A stretch of DNA of 64,000 bases from Azospirillum doebereinerae (GTDB lineage Bacteria; Pseudomonadota; Alphaproteobacteria; Azospirillales; Azospirillaceae): positions 183,107 to 247,106 of the forward strand of contig NZ_RZIJ01000007.1 of NCBI RefSeq assembly GCF_003989665.1, written 5' to 3'. The stretch's first letter is position 1, and every line of letters begins with the position of its first letter. Under the pieces are notes generated by a model. That model made no database searches and was not told the DNA's origin. It saw only the letters and a program-made list of their open reading frames with translations. Below, one piece after another: positions 38,729 through 47,159 of this stretch. The position numbers were made by a program, and so were the translations under genes.

Positions 38729-39634
38729 TCAGAGATTCCCGCGCGGGTCGAACCAGACGCGCAGCTTTTCGCCGACGGCGTTGAAGCTGAGCACGGTGGC
38801 GACGATGGCGATGCCGGGCAGCACGGTCAGCCACCAGGCGATGGAGATGTAGGCCCGCCCGTCGGCCAGCATCAGGCCCCAGGACACGTCGGGCGGCTGG
38901 ATGCCGAGGCCGAGGAAGGACAGCGAGGATTCCAGGATGACCGCGCGGCCGACGTCCAGCACCGCCAGCACCAGGATCGAGTTGGCGGCGTTGGGCAGGA
39001 TGTGGCGCAGGATGATCCTGGTCCGCGAGACGCCGGCCATCTGCGCCAGCACCACGAAGTCGCGCCGCTTGATCGACACCACCTCGCTGCGCACCAGCCG
39101 GGCGTAGGGCGCCCAGTTGGTCATGATCAGCACCAGCAGGATGTTGCCGACCCCGGTGCCGAGCGCCGAGATGAAGGCCAGCGCCATCAGGATGAAGGGC
39201 AGGGCCAGGAAGGCGTCGACGATGCGCGAGATCACCGCGTCGGCCCAGCCGCCGAGATAGCCGGCGATCAGCCCCAGCGTGACGCCGATCACCCCGGCGA
39301 CGACCGACGTGGCGATGGCGACGATCATGGCGATCTGCGTGCCGACGATCAGGCGGCTCAATACGTCGCGGCCGAGCTGGTCGGTGCCCAGCGGATGCTC
39401 CCACAGCCCGTCGGTCAGCCAAGCCGGCGGCAGCATGATCGCCGCGAAGTCGGACTCGTTGGCGTCGAAGGGGGCCAGCGCCGGGCCGGCGACGGCGGCC
39501 AGGATCATGACGGCGCAGAACAGCAGGGCGAGGGAGCCGCCGAAGCCGGGCCGGAAGCCCTGCGGCCAGGGGAAGCGGACGCGCCGGGACATCCGATGCC
39601 AGCGTTCGCGGCCGGAGAGGGTGAGGTTGCTCAT
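38729..39634 (-). CDS. Peptide/nickel-type ABC permease (DppC-like)
   Basis: A 301-residue permease with about six helices, including the N-terminal DppC_N helix (LALLFCAVMILAAVAGPALAPF). The HPLGTDQLGRDVLSRLIVGTQI motif, the EAA loop (LAQMAGVSRTRIILRHILPN) and ESSLSFLGLGIQPPDVSWG are typical. The ATG at 39634 overlaps the DppB-like gene by four bases. Confidence 0.92.
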   Translation of the reverse strand: MSNLTLSGRERWHRMSRRVRFPWPQGFRPGFGGSLALLFCAVMILAAVAGPALAPFDANESDFAAIMLPPAWLTDGLWEHPLGTDQLGRDVLSRLIVGTQIAMIVAIATSVVAGVIGVTLGLIAGYLGGWADAVISRIVDAFLALPFILMALAFISALGTGVGNILLVLIMTNWAPYARLVRSEVVSIKRRDFVVLAQMAGVSRTRIILRHILPNAANSILVLAVLDVGRAVILESSLSFLGLGIQPPDVSWGLMLADGRAYISIAWWLTVLPGIAIVATVLSFNAVGEKLRVWFDPRGNL

Positions 39635-40548
39635 GCGTCGCGCATCCTCGGATCGAGCGCCATGACGATCAGGTCGACGGCGAGGTTGACGGTCAGGAAC
39701 AGGATGGCGGTGGTCAGGATGGCGGCCTGCGCCACCGGGTAGTCGCGGTAGAGGATCGCGTCGACGATGGTCTGGCCGATGCCGGGCCACGCGAAGACCC
39801 GCTCCGTCACCACCGCCCCGCCCAGCAGCAACCCGAATTGCAGGCCGAGATAGGTGACGATGGGCAGCGAGGCGTTGCGCAGCGCGTGCTTCAGCACGAT
39901 CGACCAGCCCGACAGCCCCAGCACCCGCTCCATGTAGACGAAGTCGCTTTTCAGCGTCTCCACCATGTTGGCGCGGGTCAGCCGGGCGATGGAGGAGGAG
40001 GCGTAGAAGCCCAGCGTCAGCGTCGGCAGCGCGTAATGGGCGAGCGTGCCGTAGCCCGAGGAGGGGAAGATGGGAAAGTCGATGGCCAGCAGGACGATCA
40101 GCATCAGCCCGACCCAGAAGGTCGGCGTCGCCTGACCCAGACTGGCGAAGAGGCTGGTAAACTGGTCGAGCCGCCCGCCGCGCCGCACCGCCGCCGCGCA
40201 GCCCAGCGGCACGCCGATCAGGATCGCCAGCAGCATGGCGCTGCCGGCCAGCGACAGCGTCGGCCCCACCGCTTCGCGGACGATGTCGAAGGCCGGCGTC
40301 CGGAAGCGGAAGGAGACCCCGAAATCGCCGTGCGCGGCGTTGTTGAGGAAGATGACGTACTGGGCCGCCAGATTCCGGTCCAGGCCGTATTGCTCCCGGA
40401 AGAACTGGCGGTCCTCGTCGGTCGCCTCCGACGGCATGACCAGCGGCGTCGGATCGCCGGTCATCCGGGCGAGCGTGAAGATGATGAAGGTCAGAACCAG
40501 CAGCGTGAGCAGGGTCTGGCCCAGGCGTTTCAACATGAACAGCAGCAT
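39631..40548 (-). CDS. Peptide/nickel-type ABC permease (DppB-like)
   Basis: A 305-residue permease with about six helices. The signature N-terminus MLLFMLKRLGQTLLTLLVLTFIIF, the DPTPLVMP segment, VRRGGRLDQ, an EAA loop (VLGLSGWSIVLKHALRNASLP) and VVTERVFAWPGIGQTIVDAI are visible. It forms the pore with the DppC-like protein. A repeat element separates it from the binding-protein gene. Confidence 0.92.
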   Translation of the reverse strand: MLLFMLKRLGQTLLTLLVLTFIIFTLARMTGDPTPLVMPSEATDEDRQFFREQYGLDRNLAAQYVIFLNNAAHGDFGVSFRFRTPAFDIVREAVGPTLSLAGSAMLLAILIGVPLGCAAAVRRGGRLDQFTSLFASLGQATPTFWVGLMLIVLLAIDFPIFPSSGYGTLAHYALPTLTLGFYASSSIARLTRANMVETLKSDFVYMERVLGLSGWSIVLKHALRNASLPIVTYLGLQFGLLLGGAVVTERVFAWPGIGQTIVDAILYRDYPVAQAAILTTAILFLTVNLAVDLIVMALDPRMRDA

Positions 40549-40575
40549 TTCTTGGGCCTCCTCCGCACTATCTCT

Positions 40576-40707
40576 GCCCCTCTCCCCTTGCGGGAGAGGG
40601 GTTGGGGTGAGGGGAGCCGGCCTCAGCCGGCCGCAAATCCTTTTTCTTTCCGCCCTTCAGGCGGAATACCCCTCATCCCAACCCTTCTCCCGCAAGGGGA
40701 GAAGGGC
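40576..40707. repeat. Intergenic palindromic repeat, family B copy 3
   Basis: The third copy, with the arms GCCCCTCTCCCCTTGCGGG.../...CCCGCAAGGGGAGAAGGGC almost perfectly complementary. The loop region differs in sequence from copies 1 and 2 and contains its own small inverted repeat (GCCGGCCTCAGCCGGC). It lies between the binding-protein and first permease genes of the Dpp-like operon. Confidence 0.88.
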
Positions 40708-40715
40708 CAAACCGG

Positions 40716-42317
40716 TCAGACCGTCTTCTTCACGTTCCACAGGAGCGGCCAGGACACGTTGTGCGACGGTTCCCAGTCGATCTTCTTGGACATGCCGTAG
40801 ATGGTGGTGGTGGACCACAGGATGATCTGCGGCGCCTGGGTGTGGAGGTCGGTCCACAGCCCGTTCAGGAAGGCGCGGCGCTCGTCGACCGACACGAAGT
40901 TGTTGATGCGGTCCAGCTTCTCGTCGATCGCCGGGTCGTTGAACCAGGAGAAGACCCCGCCGGTGCGGAACAGCCGGGTGATGCGGCCCGAAGGGTCGGG
41001 GTTGTAGTCGGTCAGCGTCGAGAAGAAGAGATCGACGTTGGGATCCTTGACCTTGGCGCCGTACATGGCGAGCCACGCGCCGTAATCGAGCACCGACATC
41101 TCGCTCTTGATGCCGACCTTGGACAGCATGCCGGCGACGGCCTCGCCGATCTCCTTGCTCTGCGGCGCCCGGCCGGGCGCCAGCGCCACGTAGCGCAGCG
41201 GCTTGGAGAAGTCGAAGTTCGCGGCCTTCAGCATCTCCCGCGCCTTCTTGGGATCGTAGGCGTAGGGGCCGGGGACGTTGCCCTTGGTGCAGCCCTCGAC
41301 GCCCTGGGCGCAGGGGGGACCGGACAGGGTGGCGTAGCCCAGCATCACCGTCTTCAGCAGCGCCTCGCGGTCGACCGCGAGGTTGAGTGCCTGACGGACC
41401 TCCGGCTTCTTCAGATCCGGGTTGGAGGAATAGGCGGCGTTGATGCCGATCGCGATGTTCTCGAAGGTCGGGACCGAGGCGATCTTGACCGAGGCGAGGC
41501 GTTTGAGCGTCGGCGCGATCACCGGGGTGATGCCGGCGGCGATGTCCACCTCGCCGGTCTGGAGCTGGGCGAGGCGGGTCTGCTCCTCCGGCACGATCTT
41601 CATCGTGACCTCGGAGACCGCCGGGACGCGGCCCCAATGCTGCTCGAAGCCTTCGAGCTTGAGATGCGAGCGGACCTTGAACTCGACGAACTTGAACGGC
41701 CCGGTGCCGACCGGCTTGCGCGCGAACTCCTCGTCGCCGACCTGGGCGATGTAGGTCTTCGGCACGATGTACCAATACTGGTCGGAGTTGTCGAGGAAGG
41801 AGGCGTCGGGCTTCTTCAACTTGATCTTGACGTGCAGCGGGTCGACGATCTCGACGTCGGTGATGTTGTTCAGGATGACGTTGGCGCGCGGGTTGCGGAT
41901 CTTGGGATCGACGCCGCGCTCCCAGCTGAAGCGGATGTCCTCGGCCGTCACCGGGTCGCCGTTGTGGAACTTGGCGTTGGCGCGCAGCGTCACGTCGTAG
42001 GTGAGGCCGTCGGCGCTGACCGTCGCCTTTTCCGCCAGACCGGGAACCAGCTTGCCGTCGATGTCGTGGCTGTAGATGCCTTCGAAGACGTTGCCGAAGA
42101 ACATGTAGTCGGCCCCGCCGGAGACGCGCCCGGCGTCCAGCGTCAGCGGCTCGATGCCGATGGCCATGGTCAGCGGCGGCTTCCTGCCCTGCGCCAGCGC
42201 GAGGTTCGGCAGCACCGACAGCGCGCAGGACGCGGCGACCATCAGGCCGAGCGTGCGGCGGCGGAATGGGCGGCGGAATGGGCGGCGGAACGGTTTCGGG
42301 GTGTGGGGTTCGGTCAT
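40716..42317 (-). CDS. ABC transporter substrate-binding protein, class 5 (DppA/OppA-like)
   Basis: A 533-residue periplasmic binding protein. The n-region of the signal peptide is unusual: KPFRRPFRRPFRRRTLG is built from a 12-bp tandem repeat, and the RRRTLGLMVAAS part is twin-arginine-like. The SBP_bac_5 body shows LTMAIGIEPLTLDAGRVSGG, TYDVTLRANAKFHNGDPVTAEDI and VKIKLKKPDASFL. The start at 42317 is chosen because GGAGG lies upstream of it. Cargo could be a peptide, an opine, or a carboxylate chelate; the surrounding enzymes argue for an organic acid derivative. Confidence 0.9.
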   Translation of the reverse strand: MTEPHTPKPFRRPFRRPFRRRTLGLMVAASCALSVLPNLALAQGRKPPLTMAIGIEPLTLDAGRVSGGADYMFFGNVFEGIYSHDIDGKLVPGLAEKATVSADGLTYDVTLRANAKFHNGDPVTAEDIRFSWERGVDPKIRNPRANVILNNITDVEIVDPLHVKIKLKKPDASFLDNSDQYWYIVPKTYIAQVGDEEFARKPVGTGPFKFVEFKVRSHLKLEGFEQHWGRVPAVSEVTMKIVPEEQTRLAQLQTGEVDIAAGITPVIAPTLKRLASVKIASVPTFENIAIGINAAYSSNPDLKKPEVRQALNLAVDREALLKTVMLGYATLSGPPCAQGVEGCTKGNVPGPYAYDPKKAREMLKAANFDFSKPLRYVALAPGRAPQSKEIGEAVAGMLSKVGIKSEMSVLDYGAWLAMYGAKVKDPNVDLFFSTLTDYNPDPSGRITRLFRTGGVFSWFNDPAIDEKLDRINNFVSVDERRAFLNGLWTDLHTQAPQIILWSTTTIYGMSKKIDWEPSHNVSWPLLWNVKKTV

Positions 42318-42349
42318 TGTTGTTTCCTCCCTCGTTTCGTTCAGTTCTT

Positions 42350-42456
42350 GCCCCCTCCCCATCCCTCCCCCGCTGCGCGGGAGAGGGGGTAGGACGCTTG
42401 TCGAAGGGTGGCGGAGTTCCCTCTCCCGCGCAGCGGGGGAGGGTTAGGGAGGGGGC
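42350..42456. repeat. Intergenic palindromic repeat, family C copy 1
   Basis: Arms GCCCCCTCCCCATCCCTCCCCCGCTGCGCGGGAGAGGGGG and CCCTCTCCCGCGCAGCGGGGGAGGGTTAGGGAGGGGGC (given as blocks at 42350-42389 and 42419-42456) form a large imperfect hairpin. The right end supplies the stop codon (42444-42446) and last codons of the acyl-CoA synthetase gene. Orientation is opposite to copy 2. Confidence 0.88.
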
Positions 42457-44603
42457 GCCGGCGCGACGCTCGCCAGCGCATCCAGCACCACCACCCCTTG
42501 CCCTTCCGCCCGCACCAGCACCGGGTTGAGGTCCAGCTCGGCCAGCGCCGGGCAGGCGGCGGCCAGCCGCGACACCGTCGCCACCGCCTCGGCCAGCGCC
42601 CGCACGTCCAGCGGCGGCCGGCCGCGCGCGCCCTTCAGGATGGGCAGCGCCTTGAGTTGGCCGATCATCGCTTCGGCCTCCGCGACCGACACCGGGGCCG
42701 GGCGCAGGACGACATCCTTGAGGATCTCCACGAAGATGCCGCCCAGCCCGACCGCGACGAACGGCCCCAGCACCGGGTCGCGCTTGACGCCGATGAAGGC
42801 CTCGGTCCCGCCCTGCACCATCTCCGCCAGGATCACCCCGTCGATCCGGGCCTCCGGCTTCAAGGCCCTAACGGCGTCCAGCATGGCGACGGTGGCGGCC
42901 TCGGCGTCGCCGGCCGAGCGGATGTCGAGACGGACGCCGCCGACCTCGCTCTTGTGGGCGATGTCGGGGGAGTCGATCTTGAGGACGACCGCCGCGCAGC
43001 CCATCGCGGCGAAGGCCGCCGCCGCGTCGGCCGGGCCGGCGGCGCGGCGCATCGCCGGAACCGGAAGCCCGATCTCGGCCAGCGCCGCGAGCATCGTCGC
43101 TTCGCCGATTTCGCCATGGTTTTCCGCCAGCGCCCGGACCAGGGTCGGCCCCGGCCGCAACGCCTCGCCGTCCGTCACGGACACGGGCGCCCCGGACAGC
43201 GCCGCGAAGTCGGCGAGACGCCGCGCCGCCCGCAAGGCCCGCGCCGGGTCGCTGAAGGTGCCGACGCCGGCCTCCTGCATCCGCTGCGCCGCCTTGGCGT
43301 CGGACGAGATCCAGGACACCAGCAGCGGCTTGTCGGTTTGGCCGGCGATGCGGATCAGATGCTCGGCCAGCGGCTCGGCGTTGAGGAACTGGAGGCCGAA
43401 GGTGACCGAGACGATGTCGACCGCCGGGTCGGCGCAGATGTGCTCGATGTGCGCGGCCACCGCGTCGACGTCGGTGTAGGCCTGGGTGCTGATGTCCACC
43501 GGGTTGCCGGCGGCGCCGAAATCCAGCAGCCGGGCCGAGATGCGCGCCACCGTTTCGTCGCTGAAACTTGCCATCGTCAGGTTCTGGCGGAACACCTCGT
43601 CGGCGCTGAAGACGCCGAGCCCGCCCGAATTGGTCAGCACGCCGACGCCGGACCCGCGCGGCCGATGGCGGACCGTGGCGAAGACCATGGTGAGGTCGAT
43701 CAACTCCTCCAGGCTTTCGACGACGACGACGCCCATCGCCGCGAAGGCGGCGTCGTACAGCTCGGCGGCTCCGGCCAGCGACCCGGTGTGCGAGGCGGCG
43801 GCGCGCGCGGCGTCCGGGCTGCGGCCGACCTTCAGCAGGATGACCGGCTTGCCGTTGCGCCGCGCCTCCTCCACCGACAGCCGGAAGGCCGCCATGTCGC
43901 GGACCTGCTCGACGTAGCCGGCGACGACGCGGATGCGGGGGTCGCGGGCCATGTGGCCGATGGCGTCGGACAGCGTCATCCCGGCCTCGTTGCCGGTGCT
44001 GCTGAGATAGCCGATGCCGAGGCCCCGGTTGAGGCATTCGGTGACGATCAGCCCGCCGACCAGCCCGCTCTGGGTGACGAGGCCGATGCTGCCGGCGGGC
44101 ACGCGCTCGCCCATCAGGGCGCTGGTGAAGTTCAGGACCAGACCGTTGTGGAAATTGGCGGTGCCCTGGCAGTTCGGGCCGCAAAGGATCATCCCGGTCT
44201 CATGGCCGATCCGTCGCAGCTCCTCCTCCACCGCGCGGCCGGCCTCGCCCATCTCGCCGAAGCCGCTGGTGTAGATGACCGCCGCCGCCACGCCGCGCGC
44301 CGCGCAGTCGGCGACCGCGGCCGGCACGTCGCGGGCCGGGACGCAGAAGACCACCACGTCTGGCACCTCGGGCAGCGACGCCAGATCCGGGTAGCAGCGC
44401 AGGCCCGCGATGTCGTCGCGCTTGGCGTTGATCGGGTAGACCCGGCCGGCGAAGCCGTATTTGTTCAGCAGCGCGATCGGGCGGGAGCCGACCTTGGACC
44501 GGTTGTCCGACGCGCCCAGCACGGCGACCGAGGACGCCTCGTAGAGGCGGACGAGGTTGGCGGCGCGTGTCTCCGCGACGCCGGGGGAGGGCGCCTGCGT
44601 CAT
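42444..44603 (-). CDS. ADP-forming acyl-CoA synthetase-like protein (CoA-binding + ATP-grasp)
   Basis: A 719-residue fusion. Residues 20-150 form a CoA-binding Rossmann domain (SSVAVLGASDNRSKVGSRP), followed by succinyl-CoA ligase-like domains with the phospho-histidine loop region ASHTGSLAG, and a C-terminal ATP-grasp domain (about 500-700; VVLKIDSPDIAHKSEVGGVRLDI). It converts a carboxylic acid, CoA and ATP to the acyl-CoA, or runs in reverse. It is the probable activation step of the operon, beside a CoA-transferase and two hydratases. The C-terminus (APAPPP) is encoded by the family C repeat. Confidence 0.88.
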   Translation of the reverse strand: MTQAPSPGVAETRAANLVRLYEASSVAVLGASDNRSKVGSRPIALLNKYGFAGRVYPINAKRDDIAGLRCYPDLASLPEVPDVVVFCVPARDVPAAVADCAARGVAAAVIYTSGFGEMGEAGRAVEEELRRIGHETGMILCGPNCQGTANFHNGLVLNFTSALMGERVPAGSIGLVTQSGLVGGLIVTECLNRGLGIGYLSSTGNEAGMTLSDAIGHMARDPRIRVVAGYVEQVRDMAAFRLSVEEARRNGKPVILLKVGRSPDAARAAASHTGSLAGAAELYDAAFAAMGVVVVESLEELIDLTMVFATVRHRPRGSGVGVLTNSGGLGVFSADEVFRQNLTMASFSDETVARISARLLDFGAAGNPVDISTQAYTDVDAVAAHIEHICADPAVDIVSVTFGLQFLNAEPLAEHLIRIAGQTDKPLLVSWISSDAKAAQRMQEAGVGTFSDPARALRAARRLADFAALSGAPVSVTDGEALRPGPTLVRALAENHGEIGEATMLAALAEIGLPVPAMRRAAGPADAAAAFAAMGCAAVVLKIDSPDIAHKSEVGGVRLDIRSAGDAEAATVAMLDAVRALKPEARIDGVILAEMVQGGTEAFIGVKRDPVLGPFVAVGLGGIFVEILKDVVLRPAPVSVAEAEAMIGQLKALPILKGARGRPPLDVRALAEAVATVSRLAAACPALAELDLNPVLVRAEGQGVVVLDALASVAPAPPP

Positions 44604-45019
44604 GCGGCGCCCCCGAGGCGGAAGGTGCCGACCAGCACGCTGTCGCCGTTCGCCTTCGCGATGGTGAAGGACCCCGACGCCTCCGCCGCGTCCGACCGCT
44701 CGATCTCGACGGTGATGCGCCCGGCCTCGCCGGGGCGGGTGTAGGCGATGATCTTGGTCTCGATACGACCGTTGGCCAGCCAGCGCTCAGGCCCGAAGAT
44801 GCGGCTCATCACCTCGTGGATCGGGGCCAGCACCAGCATGCCCTGGACGATCACGCCCTTCAGCGGGGTGTTCCTGGCGAACTCCGGGTCGGTGTGGATC
44901 TTCCCGTGGGTGCCGAGCAGGGCGCCGAACCGGTTGATCTGGTCCTGGGAAATCGGCGGGATGTCCGCCACCAGCACGGTGGGGGCGGGGAGGGCGGTCG
45001 TCGTCATGGCTTCGCTCAT
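44600..45019 (-). CDS. MaoC-like hydratase with active-site motif
   Basis: A 139-residue hot-dog fold protein. The hydratase-2 motif with the catalytic Asp/His appears as FGALLGTHGKIHTDPEFA (about residues 32-49), then GVIVQGML. The start at 45019 overlaps the preceding hydratase gene's stop (TGATG), and its own stop overlaps the acyl-CoA synthetase start. With the next protein it probably makes a two-subunit enoyl-CoA hydratase. Confidence 0.85.
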   Translation of the reverse strand: MSEAMTTTALPAPTVLVADIPPISQDQINRFGALLGTHGKIHTDPEFARNTPLKGVIVQGMLVLAPIHEVMSRIFGPERWLANGRIETKIIAYTRPGEAGRITVEIERSDAAEASGSFTIAKANGDSVLVGTFRLGGAA

Positions 45020-45483
45020 CACTTCACCCACACGATCAGGCGGTCGACGGTCATGATCGGGCGCTGGTCGTCCACGCGCGTGATCTCGTGCTCCATCAGG
45101 ACGAACTTCTTGTCGTTCTTGATGTGTTTGGACTTCACCCGCAGCGTCAGCGACAGGCGGTCGCCGGGATAGGCCGGCGCGTGCAACTCCAGCGTCTCCC
45201 GCGCGTGCAGCAGCCCGTCCGGCATCGAGATGGCGACCCGCATCGCCTTGAAGGTGTTGAGCATGAAGGGCGACAGCGGCTTGCGCCCGGCGGTTTCGGT
45301 GGCGGTTTCGGCGGTGGGGACGGCGGTGGGGACGGCGGTGCCGTCCGGCGTCCGCAGCGGCCCGACGACCACGCACGCCTCCAACTCCGCCACGTCCGCG
45401 TCGGTGACCGTCCATTGGTAGGGCGGGAAGGCGTGGCCTTCGACGAGGTCGTCGTAATAGGTGTGTCCGGTTGTGACCGACAT
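45019..45483 (-). CDS. MaoC-like hydratase partner lacking the active-site motif
   Basis: A 154-residue MaoC N-terminal-type hot-dog protein (YYDDLVEGHAFPPYQWTVTDADVAELEACVVVG). The Asp/His hydratase-2 motif is not seen, so it is likely the structural half of a heteromer with the protein at 44600-45019. A 12-bp tandem repeat around 45310-45345 encodes a TAVPTAVPTAE linker (residues about 48-58). The start at 45483 is preferred over 45495. Confidence 0.78.
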   Translation of the reverse strand: MSVTTGHTYYDDLVEGHAFPPYQWTVTDADVAELEACVVVGPLRTPDGTAVPTAVPTAETATETAGRKPLSPFMLNTFKAMRVAISMPDGLLHARETLELHAPAYPGDRLSLTLRVKSKHIKNDKKFVLMEHEITRVDDQRPIMTVDRLIVWVK

Positions 45484-45518
45484 GGTGTTTCCCATTCCCA
45501 GAATGTCTTGTGGCCGGT

Positions 45519-46709
45519 TCAGACGGCGCCGGCCGCGCGGAAGCCCTCGATCTGCGCCGCCGAGAAGCCGAGCTGGCCCAGAACGTCGCCGGTGTGCTGG
45601 CCGATGCGCGGCACGTCGCCCATCGCCGCCTCGGGGCCGTCGAGCTGCACCGGGGGCAGCAGCGCGCGGATCGGGCCGTTCTCGGTCCCGACCTCGCGCC
45701 AACGGTCGCGCGCGGCGATCTGCGGGTGGTTCCACACCGCCTCGATGTCGTTGATGCGGGCGTTGGCAATGTCCGCGCGGTCGAGCAACGCCACGGCGTC
45801 CAGCGCGGTCATGCCGGCGAAATGCTCCTCGATCAGGCGCTTGATCGCGTCACGGTGGGCGACGCGGTCGTTGTTGCTGGCGTAGCGCGGGTCCTTGACC
45901 AGATCGGGCCGGTCGAGGACCTTCTCGCAGAAGGTCTTCCACTCGCGCTCGTTCTGCACCGCCAGGATCACCTGGGTGCCGTCGCCGACGGCGTAGGCGC
46001 CGTAGGGCACGACCACCGGGTGCCCCATCAGCATGCGCGGCGGCTGGCCCCCGCCGTAGCCGACGCGGTAGAGCGAGTTCGACATCCATTCGGTCAGCGC
46101 GTCGAGCATGGCGACCTGGACGCGGCCACCCTTGCCGGTGACCCCCCGCCGCACCAGCGCCGCGAGGCAGCCGGAATAGGCGTACATGCCGGTCGAGACA
46201 TCGCCGATCGACAGCCCGCAGCGCGCCTGCGTCTCGGGCGTGCCGGTGATGCTGACCAGCCCGGATTCCGCCTGGATCAGCAGGTCGTAGGCCTTCTTCC
46301 CGGCGTAGGGCCCCTCGTCGCCGTAGCCGGAGATGTCGCAGACGATCAGCCGGGGGAAGCGTTCCGACAGGTCGTCGTAGCCGAGGCCCAGCCGCGTCGC
46401 GGCGCCGGGCGCCAGATTCTGGATCAGGATGTCGGCGCGGGCGAGCAGCCGCTCCAGGATGTCGCGGGAGGCCGGGTTCTTCACGTCCAGCGTCAGGCTG
46501 CGCTTCCCACGGTTGAGCCAGACGAAATAGGTGGACTGGTCGAGGACCCAGGAATCGTAGTCGCGGGCGAAATCGCCCTCCTTGCGTTCGATCTTGATGA
46601 CCTCCGCGCCCAGATCGGCCAGATGCCGGGTGGCGATGGGGGCGGCCACGGCGTGTTCGAACGCGACGACGACGATGCCTTCCAGTGGCAAAGGTGTTTC
46701 CTGCTTCAT
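45519..46709 (-). CDS. CaiB/BaiF family CoA-transferase (class III)
   Basis: A 396-residue family III CoA-transferase. VVVAFEHAVAAPIATRHLADLGAEVIKIER, WLNRGKRSLTLDVKNP and the catalytic aspartate region KKAYDLLIQAESG followed by GDVSTGMYA are diagnostic. It moves CoA between carboxylates. It is the first gene of the minus-strand catabolic run and diverges from a LysR gene across a palindrome-rich, AT-richer spacer. The substrate pair is not identifiable. Confidence 0.92.
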   Translation of the reverse strand: MKQETPLPLEGIVVVAFEHAVAAPIATRHLADLGAEVIKIERKEGDFARDYDSWVLDQSTYFVWLNRGKRSLTLDVKNPASRDILERLLARADILIQNLAPGAATRLGLGYDDLSERFPRLIVCDISGYGDEGPYAGKKAYDLLIQAESGLVSITGTPETQARCGLSIGDVSTGMYAYSGCLAALVRRGVTGKGGRVQVAMLDALTEWMSNSLYRVGYGGGQPPRMLMGHPVVVPYGAYAVGDGTQVILAVQNEREWKTFCEKVLDRPDLVKDPRYASNNDRVAHRDAIKRLIEEHFAGMTALDAVALLDRADIANARINDIEAVWNHPQIAARDRWREVGTENGPIRALLPPVQLDGPEAAMGDVPRIGQHTGDVLGQLGFSAAQIEGFRAAGAV

Positions 46710-47159
46710 CCCGAGGCCTTTTGGGGTTTCTTGGAGGGGAAGGTTTGCCGGTTCCGGCCTTGCGTTCCGTCAGTCAGGGAGCGAGCGCTCGCATTTTCAA
46801 GCGCAAATGATTTGCCTCACGAACATTTCTTCAAATTCCTGCGTTCACCGGCCTGTTTTTTCGATAAGGAATGGATGTGTTCAGTGAGATTTTTTCAAAA
46901 AAACAGAACGCGGCTCCGCTACAAGATAACGCAACGATATGGCTATTGGTTTTTCCTCTCTCATGGCGTGGTTTCCCGATTGACCTTGAAAGTTTATTTC
47001 ATTCTTGGTTTTGTTTCGGGGTAATGGCAGGAAATTCAAGGGACTTTGTCCGCTTCATCCTTCCAGCCCGTCCGTCTGATTGAAACGGTACTTGCCGCTG
47101 AATGAATGGTCCAATATATATTTCGTAGCCGATCAATATGTTTTACGAATGGTAAAGCC
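46710..47159. promoter_or_regulatory. AT-richer divergent control region (CaiB / LysR)
   Basis: This 450-bp region has two perfect palindromes near the CaiB side: GCGAGCGCTCGC at 46781-46792 and GCAAATGATTTGC at 46803-46815. From about 46810 to 47160 the base composition is far more AT-rich than the window. Short open frames here (for example 46871-47083) lack ribosome sites and look accidental. It probably holds both divergent promoters. Confidence 0.6.
47142..47156. promoter_or_regulatory. LysR-type operator over the LysR start
   Basis: TTTAC-GAATG-GTAAA is a 15-bp inverted repeat of the T-N11-A kind, ending three bases before the LysR ATG at 47160. A further half-site pair (TTCGTA near 47122 and TACGAA at 47144) frames it. 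This suggests autoregulation by the adjacent LysR protein. Confidence 0.5.

Noticed and set aside
46871..47083. A 70-codon frame in the AT-rich LysR/CaiB spacer
   Set aside because: No ribosome site, no recognisable domain, and it overlaps the likely control region.
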